Assembly: GCF_900090265.1 (NCBI RefSeq)
Contig: NZ_LT607752.1
Span: 6,947,270 to 7,011,269, forward strand
Origin: Micromonospora rifamycinica
Lineage (GTDB): Bacteria > Actinomycetota > Actinomycetes > Mycobacteriales > Micromonosporaceae
Length of the DNA: 64,000 nt
Direction: 5' to 3'
Part shown: in pieces, positions 1 through 8,544 of the stretch
How the letters are laid out: each line of letters begins with the position of its first letter
Position numbering within the stretch: the stretch's first letter is position 1
The notes under the pieces: generated by a model
Database searches by the model: none
Seen by the model: only the letters and a program-made list of their open reading frames with translations
Told to the model about the DNA's origin: nothing
Made by a program: the position numbers and the translations under genes

Positions 1-2
1 GG

Positions 3-710
3 GCGGATCTGCGGCAGCAGGTGGTCTACCGGGCGAAGCGGTTGAACACCGGGCACATGTTCGAGGCGGACCAGCGGTACGGGCAGCGTGACGCGCTCGG
101 TCCGCACGGGGTGATGCTGTTCTTCGTCTCCGAGGCCCCCGCCCAGCCGCACGGCTACCAGCTGCACACCGCCTACCGGCTGTGGCTGTCCTCCCCGGAG
201 TCGCAGCACCTGCCCCGCCTCCTGGCCGACCTGACCGAGGTCGTCGCCGACAGCATCACCCGCGCCGGGGCGGCCGGGCGGCGGTGGCATCCGGTGGGGC
301 CGCAGGGGTCGATGGTCAACGGCGGTGACATGACCCTGCCCTCCGGTGCCGTCTACGTCGGGGTGGGGGTGACCACCCTCGACTCCGACCAAGGGCGGTG
401 GCAGCAACTCGCCCGGACCCTGCGCCACCCCGACGACCACCGCCGCCGCTCGGTGTTCGACCTCAAGGGTCAGTGCTACGTGCTGCTGACCGACGGGACC
501 GCTCTGCACGTCGACCGGGATCCGCACGCCCCGATCGGCGTGGACGGTGTCCGCTGCACCAAACCTCTCGACCCCGACCGCAGCACCTACTACAACCCGC
601 ATGAACACCTCACCGACCAGGGTGACCCGATCACCCGTGACACCTGGGCGCAGCTGACCCGGCTGCACCACACGCTCGCCGGGCACCTCCTCGCGGGACA
701 TCCCGCATGA
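3..710 (+). CDS. Unrecognised protein, 5'-truncated by the window edge
   Basis: The frame is open from the first bases, so the gene probably begins upstream of the window; a GTG at position 21 is only an internal candidate start. About 235 residues are visible, soluble in composition, without signal peptide or membrane segment. I recognise no family. The C-terminal part is rich in His, Asp and Arg. Its stop overlaps the ATG of the next gene (ATGA at 707-710), so it is probably translationally coupled to the PLP decarboxylase and belongs to the same transcription unit. No function is proposed. Confidence 0.6.
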   Translation, partial: ADLRQQVVYRAKRLNTGHMFEADQRYGQRDALGPHGVMLFFVSEAPAQPHGYQLHTAYRLWLSSPESQHLPRLLADLTEVVADSITRAGAAGRRWHPVGPQGSMVNGGDMTLPSGAVYVGVGVTTLDSDQGRWQQLARTLRHPDDHRRRSVFDLKGQCYVLLTDGTALHVDRDPHAPIGVDGVRCTKPLDPDRSTYYNPHEHLTDQGDPITRDTWAQLTRLHHTLAGHLLAGHPA

Positions 711-1969
711 CCCCCACCCCGGTGTCTGCTCGTCGGTGTGGGCTGGCCGAGGCCGCGGATCTCGGCCGTACGCCGGTCGATGTCACTGCGGTCCTGGACC
801 ACCTGGTCGCGCAGGCGGACACGGCTGCGCCGACGAGCGTCGGTTTCCCCGGCGCGGTCGACCTCGACCACCGGGAGGTGATGGCCCGGCTCGGCCACCG
901 GTTGTGGAACAACATCGGTGACCCGACCGATGTCGGCGGCACCGCCCACACCCGGGTCCTCGAACAAGCCGTGATCGCCTGGCTCGCCGACACCCTGGCC
1001 ATGCCCGCCGACGACCGGTGGGGGTACGTCACCACCGGCGGCACCGAAGGCAACCTGTCCGCCCTACACACCGCCCGCCGCCGCCTGCCCACAGCCCGGA
1101 TCTACTACTCGACCGCCGCCCACTACTCGATTCCGAAGATCATCGACATGCTCGGCGCCCGCGGGGTGGCCGTCGAGGCGGGTGTCGACGGGGAGATGGA
1201 CTACGCGCATCTCGCCGTCCGGGTGCGCCGGCACCGGCGGTGGCCGGCGATCGTCGTGGCCACCGCCGGCACCACCATGACCGAAGCCGTCGACGACACC
1301 ACCCGCATCCACACCATCCTCAACGAACACCAGGTGCCGGGCCGGCACGTGCACGTGGATGCCGCCCTGTCCGGGATTCCCCTGGCCCTCGACGGGCGGC
1401 TGCGTCTGGACGACGACAGCGGTGTTGGCAGCATCGCGGTGTCCGGGCACAAGTTCCTCGGGGTGCCGACGCCGTGCGGGGTGGTCCTCATCCGCGACAG
1501 CCTCCGCCGCCAGGCCGCCCCCGTCGCCTACACCGCGACGCTCGACTCCACCATCACCGGGTCGCGCTGCGGGCTGGCCGCCGCCCTGCTGTGGCACGCC
1601 ATCGCCACGCATGGGCGGGAGGGGCACCGGTGGCGGGTCAGCGAAGCCCGCCGCCTCGCCACCTACACCGTCGACCAGTTGACCGCCGCCGGCTGGCCCG
1701 CCTGGCGACACCCCCACGCCTTCACCGTCGTCCTGGCCACCCCACCCCCCGCAGTACGGGCCAAATGGCTCCTCGCCACCGATGCGGACATCAGCCACCT
1801 CATCTGCATGCCCGGCGTCACCCAAGGCCAGATCGACGCCTTCGTCACCGACCTCACCGACACCACCACGCCGGCCGGCGATCCCGACCCAGGTGACCCC
1901 CACCTACCGAGGCCGATTCCCCGCCCCCGCCGAGCACCTGCACCCGCCGCCGGCATCGGTACGCCCTGA
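707..1969 (+). CDS. PLP-dependent group II decarboxylase, histidine-decarboxylase-like
   Basis: A fold-type I pyridoxal-phosphate decarboxylase of 420 residues. Residues 109-116 read TTGGTEGN, the phosphate-binding stretch of the PLP-type histidine decarboxylases. HVDAALSG follows, with Asp218 to pair with the pyridine nitrogen, then SGHKFLG with Lys249 as the Schiff-base lysine. The later stretch around STITGSRCG also matches the histidine decarboxylase subgroup. The expected reaction is decarboxylation of histidine or a related amino acid to an amine; the substrate cannot be fixed from sequence. The last 45 residues are a Pro/Arg/Ala-rich tail not needed for the fold. The start is chosen because the ATG overlaps the upstream stop. 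A deacetylase-fold gene follows after 168 bases, so amine formation and amide hydrolysis may be linked (inference). Confidence 0.85.
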   Translation: MTPTPVSARRCGLAEAADLGRTPVDVTAVLDHLVAQADTAAPTSVGFPGAVDLDHREVMARLGHRLWNNIGDPTDVGGTAHTRVLEQAVIAWLADTLAMPADDRWGYVTTGGTEGNLSALHTARRRLPTARIYYSTAAHYSIPKIIDMLGARGVAVEAGVDGEMDYAHLAVRVRRHRRWPAIVVATAGTTMTEAVDDTTRIHTILNEHQVPGRHVHVDAALSGIPLALDGRLRLDDDSGVGSIAVSGHKFLGVPTPCGVVLIRDSLRRQAAPVAYTATLDSTITGSRCGLAAALLWHAIATHGREGHRWRVSEARRLATYTVDQLTAAGWPAWRHPHAFTVVLATPPPAVRAKWLLATDADISHLICMPGVTQGQIDAFVTDLTDTTTPAGDPDPGDPHLPRPIPRPRRAPAPAAGIGTP

Positions 1970-2137
1970 CCCGCTGCCTACCACCCTGCCGTCCCGCCGT
2001 CCCGGCTTCCCCGCATCCCGGCTCCCGCGTCCCGACTTTCGGAGCCCTGACCTTCCGAGCCCCGGCTTTGCGCGTCCCGGCGCACCTGCCCGTCGCTGCC
2101 CGAACCCCTCGACCGATCCCTTGCGGAGGCGATCACT

Positions 2138-3274
2138 GTGGCCACCGGCTACGTCTTCCACCCCGAATACCTGTGGCACGACACCGGCACCAGCGCCGGC
2201 GTGCTCCCCGCCGACCCGACCGCCGGTGTGCAACCTGCCGTGCACATCGAGAACCCGGAGGCGAAACGCCGTACCCATGAACTGATCCACCTCTCCGGGC
2301 TCCTGGCCGAACTCCTCGTCGTCGAACCCCGACGGGCCACCATGACGGAACTGCTCCGGGTGCACACCCCCGCGCACGTGCAGCACATTCGCGCGCAGAG
2401 CGACCTGCGCGGGGGAGGCGACGCGGGGGACGGCTTCTCGCCGGTCGGGCACGGCAGCTACGACATCGCCCGTCTCGCCGCCGGTGGCCTGCTCGCTCTC
2501 GTCACCGCCGTCGCCGACGGTGACATCACCACCGGGTACGCCCTGACCCGCCCGCCCGGACACCACGCCACCGCCGACACCGGCATGGGCTTCTGCCTGT
2601 TCAACAACCTCGCCATCGCCGCCCGCCACGCCCGAACCGTCCACGGGCTGGCCCGTATCGCGATCGTCGACTGGGACGCCCACCACGGCAACGGCACCCA
2701 AACCATCTTCTACGCCGACCCCACCGTCCTGACCATCTCCCTGCACCAGGCCAACTGCTTCCCACCCGACTCCGGATGGACCCACGAAAACGGCACCGCC
2801 CAGGGTGCCGGACACGCCCTCAACGTGCCCCTACCTCCTGGTAGCGGCCACGCCGCCTACCTCCAGACCATGCACCAGGTCGTCATCCCCGCCCTCGACC
2901 GCTTCGGCCCCGACCTGATCCTGCTCGCCAACGGCGTCGACGCCAACGTCTTCGACCCCATGGCCCGACAGATGCTCACCACCGCCACCTACCGCCAGAT
3001 GACCCGCCTGCTCGTCGACGCCGCCGACCGGCTCTGCCACGGCCGACTCATCGCCGCCCACGAAGGCGGCTACAGCCCCTTCTACACCCCCTACTGCGTC
3101 CTCGCCGTCCTCGAAGAACTCACCGGCACCACCACCCGCATCACCGACCCTTACGCCACGATCGTCGCCGCCTACACCAGCGAGCCTCTGCAACCCCACC
3201 AGCAGGACGTCATCGACGCCGCCGCCGACCTCGTACCCCGTATCACCGCGCCCGCCACCACGCCCACGCCCTGA
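2138..3274 (+). CDS. Histone deacetylase / acetylpolyamine amidohydrolase family protein
   Basis: A 378-residue zinc hydrolase of the arginase-deacetylase superfamily (class II HDAC-like). PPGHH at residues 139-143 supplies the tandem catalytic histidines. GFCLFNN follows, and DWDAHHGNG at 178-186 carries zinc ligands Asp180 and His182. The third ligand is probably Asp268 in NGVDANVFDP. The usual Gly-Gly-Tyr near the C-terminus is present (EGGYSPFY). Bacterial members deacetylate small amides such as acetylpolyamines or act in acetoin metabolism; histones are not expected substrates. The GTG start is preceded by a GGAGG about 8 bases upstream. Next to a decarboxylase that would make an amine, an acetyl-amine amidohydrolase role is plausible but is inference. 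Confidence 0.85.
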   Translation: MATGYVFHPEYLWHDTGTSAGVLPADPTAGVQPAVHIENPEAKRRTHELIHLSGLLAELLVVEPRRATMTELLRVHTPAHVQHIRAQSDLRGGGDAGDGFSPVGHGSYDIARLAAGGLLALVTAVADGDITTGYALTRPPGHHATADTGMGFCLFNNLAIAARHARTVHGLARIAIVDWDAHHGNGTQTIFYADPTVLTISLHQANCFPPDSGWTHENGTAQGAGHALNVPLPPGSGHAAYLQTMHQVVIPALDRFGPDLILLANGVDANVFDPMARQMLTTATYRQMTRLLVDAADRLCHGRLIAAHEGGYSPFYTPYCVLAVLEELTGTTTRITDPYATIVAAYTSEPLQPHQQDVIDAAADLVPRITAPATTPTP

Positions 3275-3358
3275 CCACCCGCCGGGCCTGGTGCCGCTGT
3301 GGCCGGGCCGTTCGGTGTTTCCCCTGCCCACCTGTCTTGCCGAGGACCGACCTTCCAG

Positions 3359-4465
3359 ATGGCCCGTACCTACACCCCCGAACTCATCGCCGCCGCCGTA
3401 CGCCAGGTCGACGCCGTCCGCGCGACCGGACAACGCGGCCCGATCAGCACCGTCGCCCGGGAACTCCGCCTCGACCGCCGGCTCCTGCAATCGTGGGTGA
3501 CCAAAGCCCGCGCCCATGCCGCCGCAGCACCCGCTGTCCCGGCCACCGACGTCCCGGTCCTGCTTCCTGACGGGCTGCTGCACTGCGGGTTCTGCCGGCA
3601 GCCGATGACGGCGGTGTTCACCTGCGCCGGGCTCGTCTACGACTGCCCACCGCCGTGCCGGCGGCCCGTGCTGAACGCGACAGCTGTCGCCCACACTGTC
3701 GGTGAAGTGGTGCTGCGGCACGCCGCGCACCTGGTGCCCGCGGTTACCGATCCCAAGGGGGCGAGTGCCGCCGCCGGTCATGCCCACCGGCTGATCACCC
3801 GGGTCACCGCCGGCACCGACCCCGGCGATCTGCGGATCACCTGGCCCACCAGCCGGCCACCTCGACGCGTCCCACCCGGACACCTGCACCTCGCCCGCAG
3901 GCTCACCGGCAGTGACCCGCAGCGCACCCGCACCATGCTGCGGAACATCCTCGCCGGCATCGACCCCGCCGGCACCGCCACCGAGGTGTTTCATGCTGAC
4001 GCCGCACACCTGCTCGCCCCGCTGTTGCACGGCGAGGCGGCGGTCCGCTGGGCCGACTACGCCCACCGCAGCCTCACCCACCTCCACGGCCCGACCGACC
4101 CGCTCACGCTGGCCGCCGCGCATACCCTCGCCACCGCCCACCGCCGGGTGGGCCATCACCAGCGCGCGTACCACCTGCTGCGTGAACTCGCCGAGCACCT
4201 GGCCGCCACCGCCGGACCCGACGCGCACCCCACCCTCGCCGTCCGCGCCACCACCGCCCTGGTCCTGCACGACCTCGGCCACCACCACGCCGCGCGGACT
4301 CTGCTCACCGACACCATCGGCCGCCACCGCCGCCACCATCCCGGACACCCCGCCACCGCCCGCATGACCGAACACCTCGACCGGCTGTGGCACCACCACA
4401 CCACCCACCCCGACAGCAACCCAGGAGCAGCAGTGAATCCTTCCCACCCGGTGGTGCGGGCATGA
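3359..4465 (+). CDS. HTH / zinc-ribbon / TPR-like protein of unknown function
   Basis: 368 residues. The first 60 or so look like a helix-turn-helix of the transposase/resolvase type (a basic helix with LRLDRRLLQSWV). Four cysteines follow, spaced like a zinc beta-ribbon (Cys76, Cys79, Cys96, Cys100), as in the recombinase zinc ribbon of serine recombinases. The C-terminal half (about 210-350) is alpha-helical, with repeats resembling tetratricopeptide units. No recombinase catalytic domain is present, so this is not an integrase. The ATG at 3359 was chosen over an upstream in-frame ATG because the family-like HTH starts there. The stop overlaps the ATG of the helicase gene, implying coupling. 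A DNA-binding adaptor or regulator for the helicase is the most I would infer. Confidence 0.6.
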   Translation: MARTYTPELIAAAVRQVDAVRATGQRGPISTVARELRLDRRLLQSWVTKARAHAAAAPAVPATDVPVLLPDGLLHCGFCRQPMTAVFTCAGLVYDCPPPCRRPVLNATAVAHTVGEVVLRHAAHLVPAVTDPKGASAAAGHAHRLITRVTAGTDPGDLRITWPTSRPPRRVPPGHLHLARRLTGSDPQRTRTMLRNILAGIDPAGTATEVFHADAAHLLAPLLHGEAAVRWADYAHRSLTHLHGPTDPLTLAAAHTLATAHRRVGHHQRAYHLLRELAEHLAATAGPDAHPTLAVRATTALVLHDLGHHHAARTLLTDTIGRHRRHHPGHPATARMTEHLDRLWHHHTTHPDSNPGAAVNPSHPVVRA

Positions 4466-6462
4466 CCGTTCCGGACACGGCCGTACGCGGCAGGAAGACG
4501 GACGGACAACAACCCGACGTCCCCTCCTACGACCGGAGGCCCCCGCTGACGATTCCGCTGCCGCCCCTGCGGGGGTATCAGCGGGAGGCGGTCGAGGCGA
4601 TCGTTGAGGGTGCCGCCCGTGAGGGTAGGGGACAGGTGATCGCCGCCTGCGGGACCGGGAAGACGTTGATCGCTGCGCATGCGGCGGTGCGGTGCTGCCC
4701 ACGAGGCGTGGTGGTGATCGTGTGTCCGTCGCTGGCGCTGATCGGTCAAACCCTGCGGGTGTGGCGGCCCCTCGGGGCGCACACGGCGGCGGTGTGCAGT
4801 GACGCCTCCGTCGCTGAGGTCGCCGGTCACTCCGATCCGATGACCTGCCCGGTGCTGGCCGACACCGACGAGGTCACCGCCTGGCTGCACCGTGCCCCGC
4901 CCGGGCGGATGCGGCTGCTCGCCGTCACCAACTCCTCTGCCGACCGTGTCGGTGCCGCGCTCCTGGCCGCCGGGGTGACCGCCGACCTGCTGATCATCGA
5001 CGAGGCACACCGTACCGCCGGCCACGCGGGGAAGGCGTTCGCCCGTGTCCATGACGACTCCCGGCTGCCGGCGAGGGTGCGGGTGAACATGACCGCGACA
5101 CCCCGCATCATCACCGCCCGCGACCGCCCGGGACAGTCGTCCGAGGCGCTGTCGATGGACGACCCGGCCGTGTTCGGACCCGTCTGGCACCGGTACCCGT
5201 TCGGCCAGGCCATCACCGACGGCTGGCTCGACGACTTCCGCATCGTCGTCGTCGGCGTCGGAACCCACGACGCCCTCCGCGTCCTCCAAGACACCGACGA
5301 CGACCGGATCACCGCCATCGGCGAAGCCCCACTGCGCACCGCCGTCGTCCAGACCGCCCTGCTGCGCGCCGCCACCGAGTTCGCACTACGCCGGGTCCTC
5401 GTCTTCACCCCCCGCGTCGCCGACAGCCGAGAATTCGCCCGCACCCTGGGCCAGACAGCAGCCCGCCTCCCCGCCGCACAACAGCCGAAGGGCCGGCTCA
5501 CCACCGGCCACGTCGACGGCCAGCAGAACCTACGCCAACGACAGATCCACCTCGACCACCTCGCCGAACCCCCCGACGACGGATGGACCGTCATCTCCTC
5601 CGCCCGCGCCCTCACCGAAGGCATCGACGTCCCCGCCGTCGACGCCGTCGTCCTCACCCGACCCATGCGCTCCACCGTCCAGGTCGTCCAAACCGTCGGA
5701 CGCGCCCTCCGCCGCAACCCCCGAGGCAGCGGCATCGCCACCATCCTCGTCCCCCTCCTCCTGCCCGACGACCCCACCCGCCTACCTGACGCCGACGACG
5801 AATGGATGACCGCCCTGCAGGTCCTCTGGGCGATGCGCGCCCACGACGACACCCTCGCCGCCGACCTCGACACCCGCCACCACCACCGCACCACCAGCAG
5901 TCGGCAACCCCAACTGCCCGAACGTGTCCTGCTGCGCATGCCCGACGGCTACCTCACCGACACCCTCCTGCGCGACGTCACCATCCGCATCCTCGACCAC
6001 GCCACCACCGGCCGACCACCCACCCCACCCACCGAAAACTGGACCGCAGGCCTCGCCGCCGTCCGCGCCTACCGCCACCGCGAAGGCCACCTCGACGTCC
6101 CCCGCTACCACCGCGAAGGCAAGATCGACATCGGTACTTTCATCCACAACTGCCGAGGCCGCTACCGCCGCGGCGAACTCACCCCCCACCAGATCCTCGC
6201 CCTCGAAGAATGCGGCATCACCTGGCGCGTCTTCGACGCCCGCTGGCAACGACACCTCACCGCATTCACCACCTACCGCCACCGCGAAGGACACCTACGC
6301 ATACCCCGACACCACCGCGAAGGCGACATCAACCTCGGCAGCATCGCCCACAACCTGCGTAACCAACGCCAACGCAACCTCGTCCCACCCGACCGCATCG
6401 ACGCCCTCGACGCCCTCGGCTTCCCCTGGGCACGCACGAAGAACCAACAACCACACCCGTGA
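4462..6462 (+). CDS. Superfamily II DEAD/DEAH helicase with C-terminal helicase-associated domains
   Basis: 666 residues. The N-terminal RecA domain has Walker A ACGTGKT with Lys67 and a DEAH box at 180-183; the MTATPR stretch is motif III-like. The second RecA domain ends in the arginine-finger motif QTVGRALR near 410. The C-terminus carries two copies (about 525-590 and 595-660) of the short helicase-associated repeat, recognisable by YRHREGHLDVPRYH and YRHREGHLRIPRHH. Proteins of this build are ATP-dependent DNA translocases related to restriction-type helicases; the associated repeats probably bind nucleic acid. No nuclease domain is fused. The next gene, 37 bases downstream, encodes an EEP-fold nuclease, which could supply cleavage (inference). 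The start at the ATGA overlap with the preceding gene is preferred over an in-frame start further upstream. Confidence 0.85.
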   Translation: MTVPDTAVRGRKTDGQQPDVPSYDRRPPLTIPLPPLRGYQREAVEAIVEGAAREGRGQVIAACGTGKTLIAAHAAVRCCPRGVVVIVCPSLALIGQTLRVWRPLGAHTAAVCSDASVAEVAGHSDPMTCPVLADTDEVTAWLHRAPPGRMRLLAVTNSSADRVGAALLAAGVTADLLIIDEAHRTAGHAGKAFARVHDDSRLPARVRVNMTATPRIITARDRPGQSSEALSMDDPAVFGPVWHRYPFGQAITDGWLDDFRIVVVGVGTHDALRVLQDTDDDRITAIGEAPLRTAVVQTALLRAATEFALRRVLVFTPRVADSREFARTLGQTAARLPAAQQPKGRLTTGHVDGQQNLRQRQIHLDHLAEPPDDGWTVISSARALTEGIDVPAVDAVVLTRPMRSTVQVVQTVGRALRRNPRGSGIATILVPLLLPDDPTRLPDADDEWMTALQVLWAMRAHDDTLAADLDTRHHHRTTSSRQPQLPERVLLRMPDGYLTDTLLRDVTIRILDHATTGRPPTPPTENWTAGLAAVRAYRHREGHLDVPRYHREGKIDIGTFIHNCRGRYRRGELTPHQILALEECGITWRVFDARWQRHLTAFTTYRHREGHLRIPRHHREGDINLGSIAHNLRNQRQRNLVPPDRIDALDALGFPWARTKNQQPHP

Positions 6463-6499
6463 CCACACCAGCCACCGCCCGAAACACCCGGAGCAGCCG

Positions 6500-7399
6500 A
6501 TGACCGTGGACCTGAACCTGTCCCTGTTCAACTACGAAGCCGGCGGACTCCAACCCGACGGCACCTACACCTTCACCCCCCTCGCCCACGCCTTCCTCGA
6601 CGGACCCCACCCCGACCTCCTCATGCTCTGCGAAGCGAAACTCTGGAACACCCGCGGCAAACGACCACTACACACCGCCATGACACACCTCGCCGACATC
6701 ACCGGCCGCCCCTACGTCGGCGAACTCCACACCGGAGCACTCCCCACCGCCGTCATCTACGACCCCCGCGTCCTGCGCCTCGACGCCGCCGAAGAACCCG
6801 AATTCCCCGACAAACGCAACCTCACCCGCTTCAGCCTCCGCGCCGACCCCACCTACCGCCTCCACGTCTACACCGAACACTGGCCATACGCTGATCCGGA
6901 ACAACGCCTCGCCCGCGCCCGGCTCCTCGCCACCACCGGCACCAGCCCCACCCCCACCCTCATCGCCGGAGACCTCAACTCCACCAGCTCCGGCCCCCAC
7001 CTCCCCACACCCGACTGGACCCACATCCCCACCAGCACCCGCGACCACAAAGCCCACCACCACAACGGGCAGTGGCACGCCGACACCCGCGCCATCGACC
7101 GACTCATCGGCACCTGGAACACCCCCACCAACCAACGCACCAACAGCGCCGGATACCACCACCTCGCCGAACTCGACCCCCACACACCCACCCCACTACC
7201 ACCCACCACCAACGGCCCCCACGGCCTCCACATCGACTACATCCTCGCCAACGATGCCCTCCTCGACACCGCCACCGTCGTACCCGGCACCTACACAGTC
7301 CACATCCCAGCCGACGACCCCACCACCTGGCCATCCGACCACCGCCGCATCAGCTGCACCCTCCGCATCCACCCCACCCACACCACCAGAGAACAGTGA
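6500..7399 (+). CDS. Endonuclease/exonuclease/phosphatase (EEP) family protein
   Basis: 299 residues with the EEP (DNase I-like) fold: an N-terminal strand NLSLFNYEA, Glu45 in LCEAK as a metal ligand, GDLNST with Asp158 and Asn160, HIDYILA, and the terminal PSDHRR with Asp280 and His281. These are the standard catalytic positions for a magnesium-dependent phosphodiesterase on DNA, RNA or phosphoester substrates. There is no signal peptide, so it is cytoplasmic. The ATG at 6500 follows a GGAG about 7 bases upstream. It is the last gene of the co-directional group starting at the window edge and lies 37 bases after the helicase, suggesting that translocase and nuclease act together. The substrate is unknown. 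Confidence 0.8.
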   Translation: MTVDLNLSLFNYEAGGLQPDGTYTFTPLAHAFLDGPHPDLLMLCEAKLWNTRGKRPLHTAMTHLADITGRPYVGELHTGALPTAVIYDPRVLRLDAAEEPEFPDKRNLTRFSLRADPTYRLHVYTEHWPYADPEQRLARARLLATTGTSPTPTLIAGDLNSTSSGPHLPTPDWTHIPTSTRDHKAHHHNGQWHADTRAIDRLIGTWNTPTNQRTNSAGYHHLAELDPHTPTPLPPTTNGPHGLHIDYILANDALLDTATVVPGTYTVHIPADDPTTWPSDHRRISCTLRIHPTHTTREQ

Positions 7400-7574
7400 C
7401 GACGGCACACCACGACGAACGCCTGCCCACTTCGTAGCCTGCCGACCCACCCGGGGTGGCGGCCGGAAGGAGGCCCCACCGGGTGGGCGCACCGCCGCTC
7501 GGCCTGGCGACACACCGATTGACCTGGACGGCTACCTCTGGGGCCATGCTGGCCGCACGATGGGTGGGGTGACG

Positions 7575-7930
7575 ATGAACCTGTTCACCGGCAGCGCCCA
7601 ACCCAGCCTCTTCGGCGACGACGACCCCTCGGCCGACGTCCGAGAGCCGGTGCTGATGTCGCTCAACCCGATCTACTTCGACCTGCTCTGGACCGGCGAG
7701 AAGCGCCACGAGTTCCGACGCCGCTTCGTGACCGGCCAGTCGGTGCGCTGGTACGTCTACCTCACCGCCCCGATGGCCCACGTTGGCGCGGTGATCGACC
7801 TGGGGCCCGCCGTGGTGGGCACACCCAGCGAATCGCCGACATCGCCGAGTAGGCCCGCGCGAGCAACGGCGCCTCGGTGTTCGAGTACATGCAGGGAGCT
7901 GTTCGCGGAGCGTCGCGGCACTCGATGATC
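7575..7930 (+). pseudogene. ASCH/EVE-like domain protein relic, frameshifted
   Basis: A clear coding start (MNLFTGSAQPSLFG) leads into a stretch typical of ASCH-type proteins: LMSLNPIYFDLLWTGEKRHE followed by FRRRF and WYVYLT. After residue 85 the reading frame is lost. The plausible continuation RIADIAE...ASVFEYM lies in another frame and contains a TAG where a Gln codon would be expected. At least two frame changes and one stop are needed to recover the family sequence, so it is probably dead. ASCH domains bind RNA or modified nucleotides in known members. It sits among other remnants just before CRISPR array 1. Confidence 0.55.
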
Positions 7931-7976
7931 CCGGTGCGGGCGGGAAGTGTTCACCGGGTTGACCTTACTGTCGATC

Positions 7977-8351
7977 TTAGTGGCGTTTTGGTAGCCGGAT
8001 GTGGTCGAACGAGTGGTGGAAGGTCACGGTCGCGGCCGCCGTCGCGGGCAGCCAGGTGTCAGCGGCGGAGATGCCGAGCCGGTTGAACAGGAGCAGAAGG
8101 TGGTGGGTCAATACCTCACGTAGGCTGCGGGTCAGCGCGCCATGCCGGTCGAGCAATCCAAGATCCTCGCCCGCCTGATCGTGGTTTTTCGGCCATTGCG
8201 GGGTGACGGCCAGTGGACTTGCGGTCGTGCCGTCGGCTGCGGTGATCAGGCGCTGCATCGCCGCGATGAGCCTGGGGCTTGGCGCGGGGGCGTTCGGCTG
8301 GTGCCGGCGCCAGGCAAGAAGCCGCCAGACATCGCCCTGCTGTCCGACGCC
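7977..8351 (-). pseudogene. Truncated thiopeptide/lanthipeptide biosynthesis (SpaB_C-like) domain relic
   Basis: The open stretch on the minus strand resembles the C-terminal domain of thiopeptide-type bacteriocin biosynthesis proteins: GDVWRLLAWRRHQP, then SPRLIAAMQRLI, then the family's usual ending with DLGLLDRHGALTRSLREVLT, a HHLLLLFNRLG stretch and a last helix. Only about the last 125 residues of such a protein are present. A stop lies immediately upstream in frame (8352-8354) and there is no credible start, so the N-terminal two thirds are missing. No precursor peptide or lanthionine gene is nearby. I read this as the stump of a deleted RiPP gene. Family assignment is from memory of conserved wording and is moderately secure. 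Confidence 0.45.
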
Positions 8352-8411
8352 TCAGGTTCATCAACTCCACTCGCGGCGTCAGCACTGACATACTGAAGGT
8401 GAACCAGTAAA

Positions 8412-8544
8412 TGATCTAGGAACCCTCGGTGGTCACGGAAAGGCTGGAGGTTCCGAACCGCGAAATGGCAATGATTGGGATATACCGGTTCCACATCGCT
8501 TGCGCGGCTCTCTGACGAGAGTCGATTTCTGCTGTTGGGGAGCC
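8412..8544 (+). promoter_or_regulatory. CRISPR leader of array 1
   Basis: 133 bases directly before the first repeat. It begins with TGATCTAGGAACCC, and its first 45 bases align closely with the start of the array 2 leader (20536 onwards), including GTGG-CACG-AAA and GGAGG-TTCCGA. Both leaders are about 133 bases long and end in a similar ATTT-GCTG stretch before the first repeat. The decayed last repeat lies at the far end of the array, so this is the acquisition and transcription end. Confidence 0.8.
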
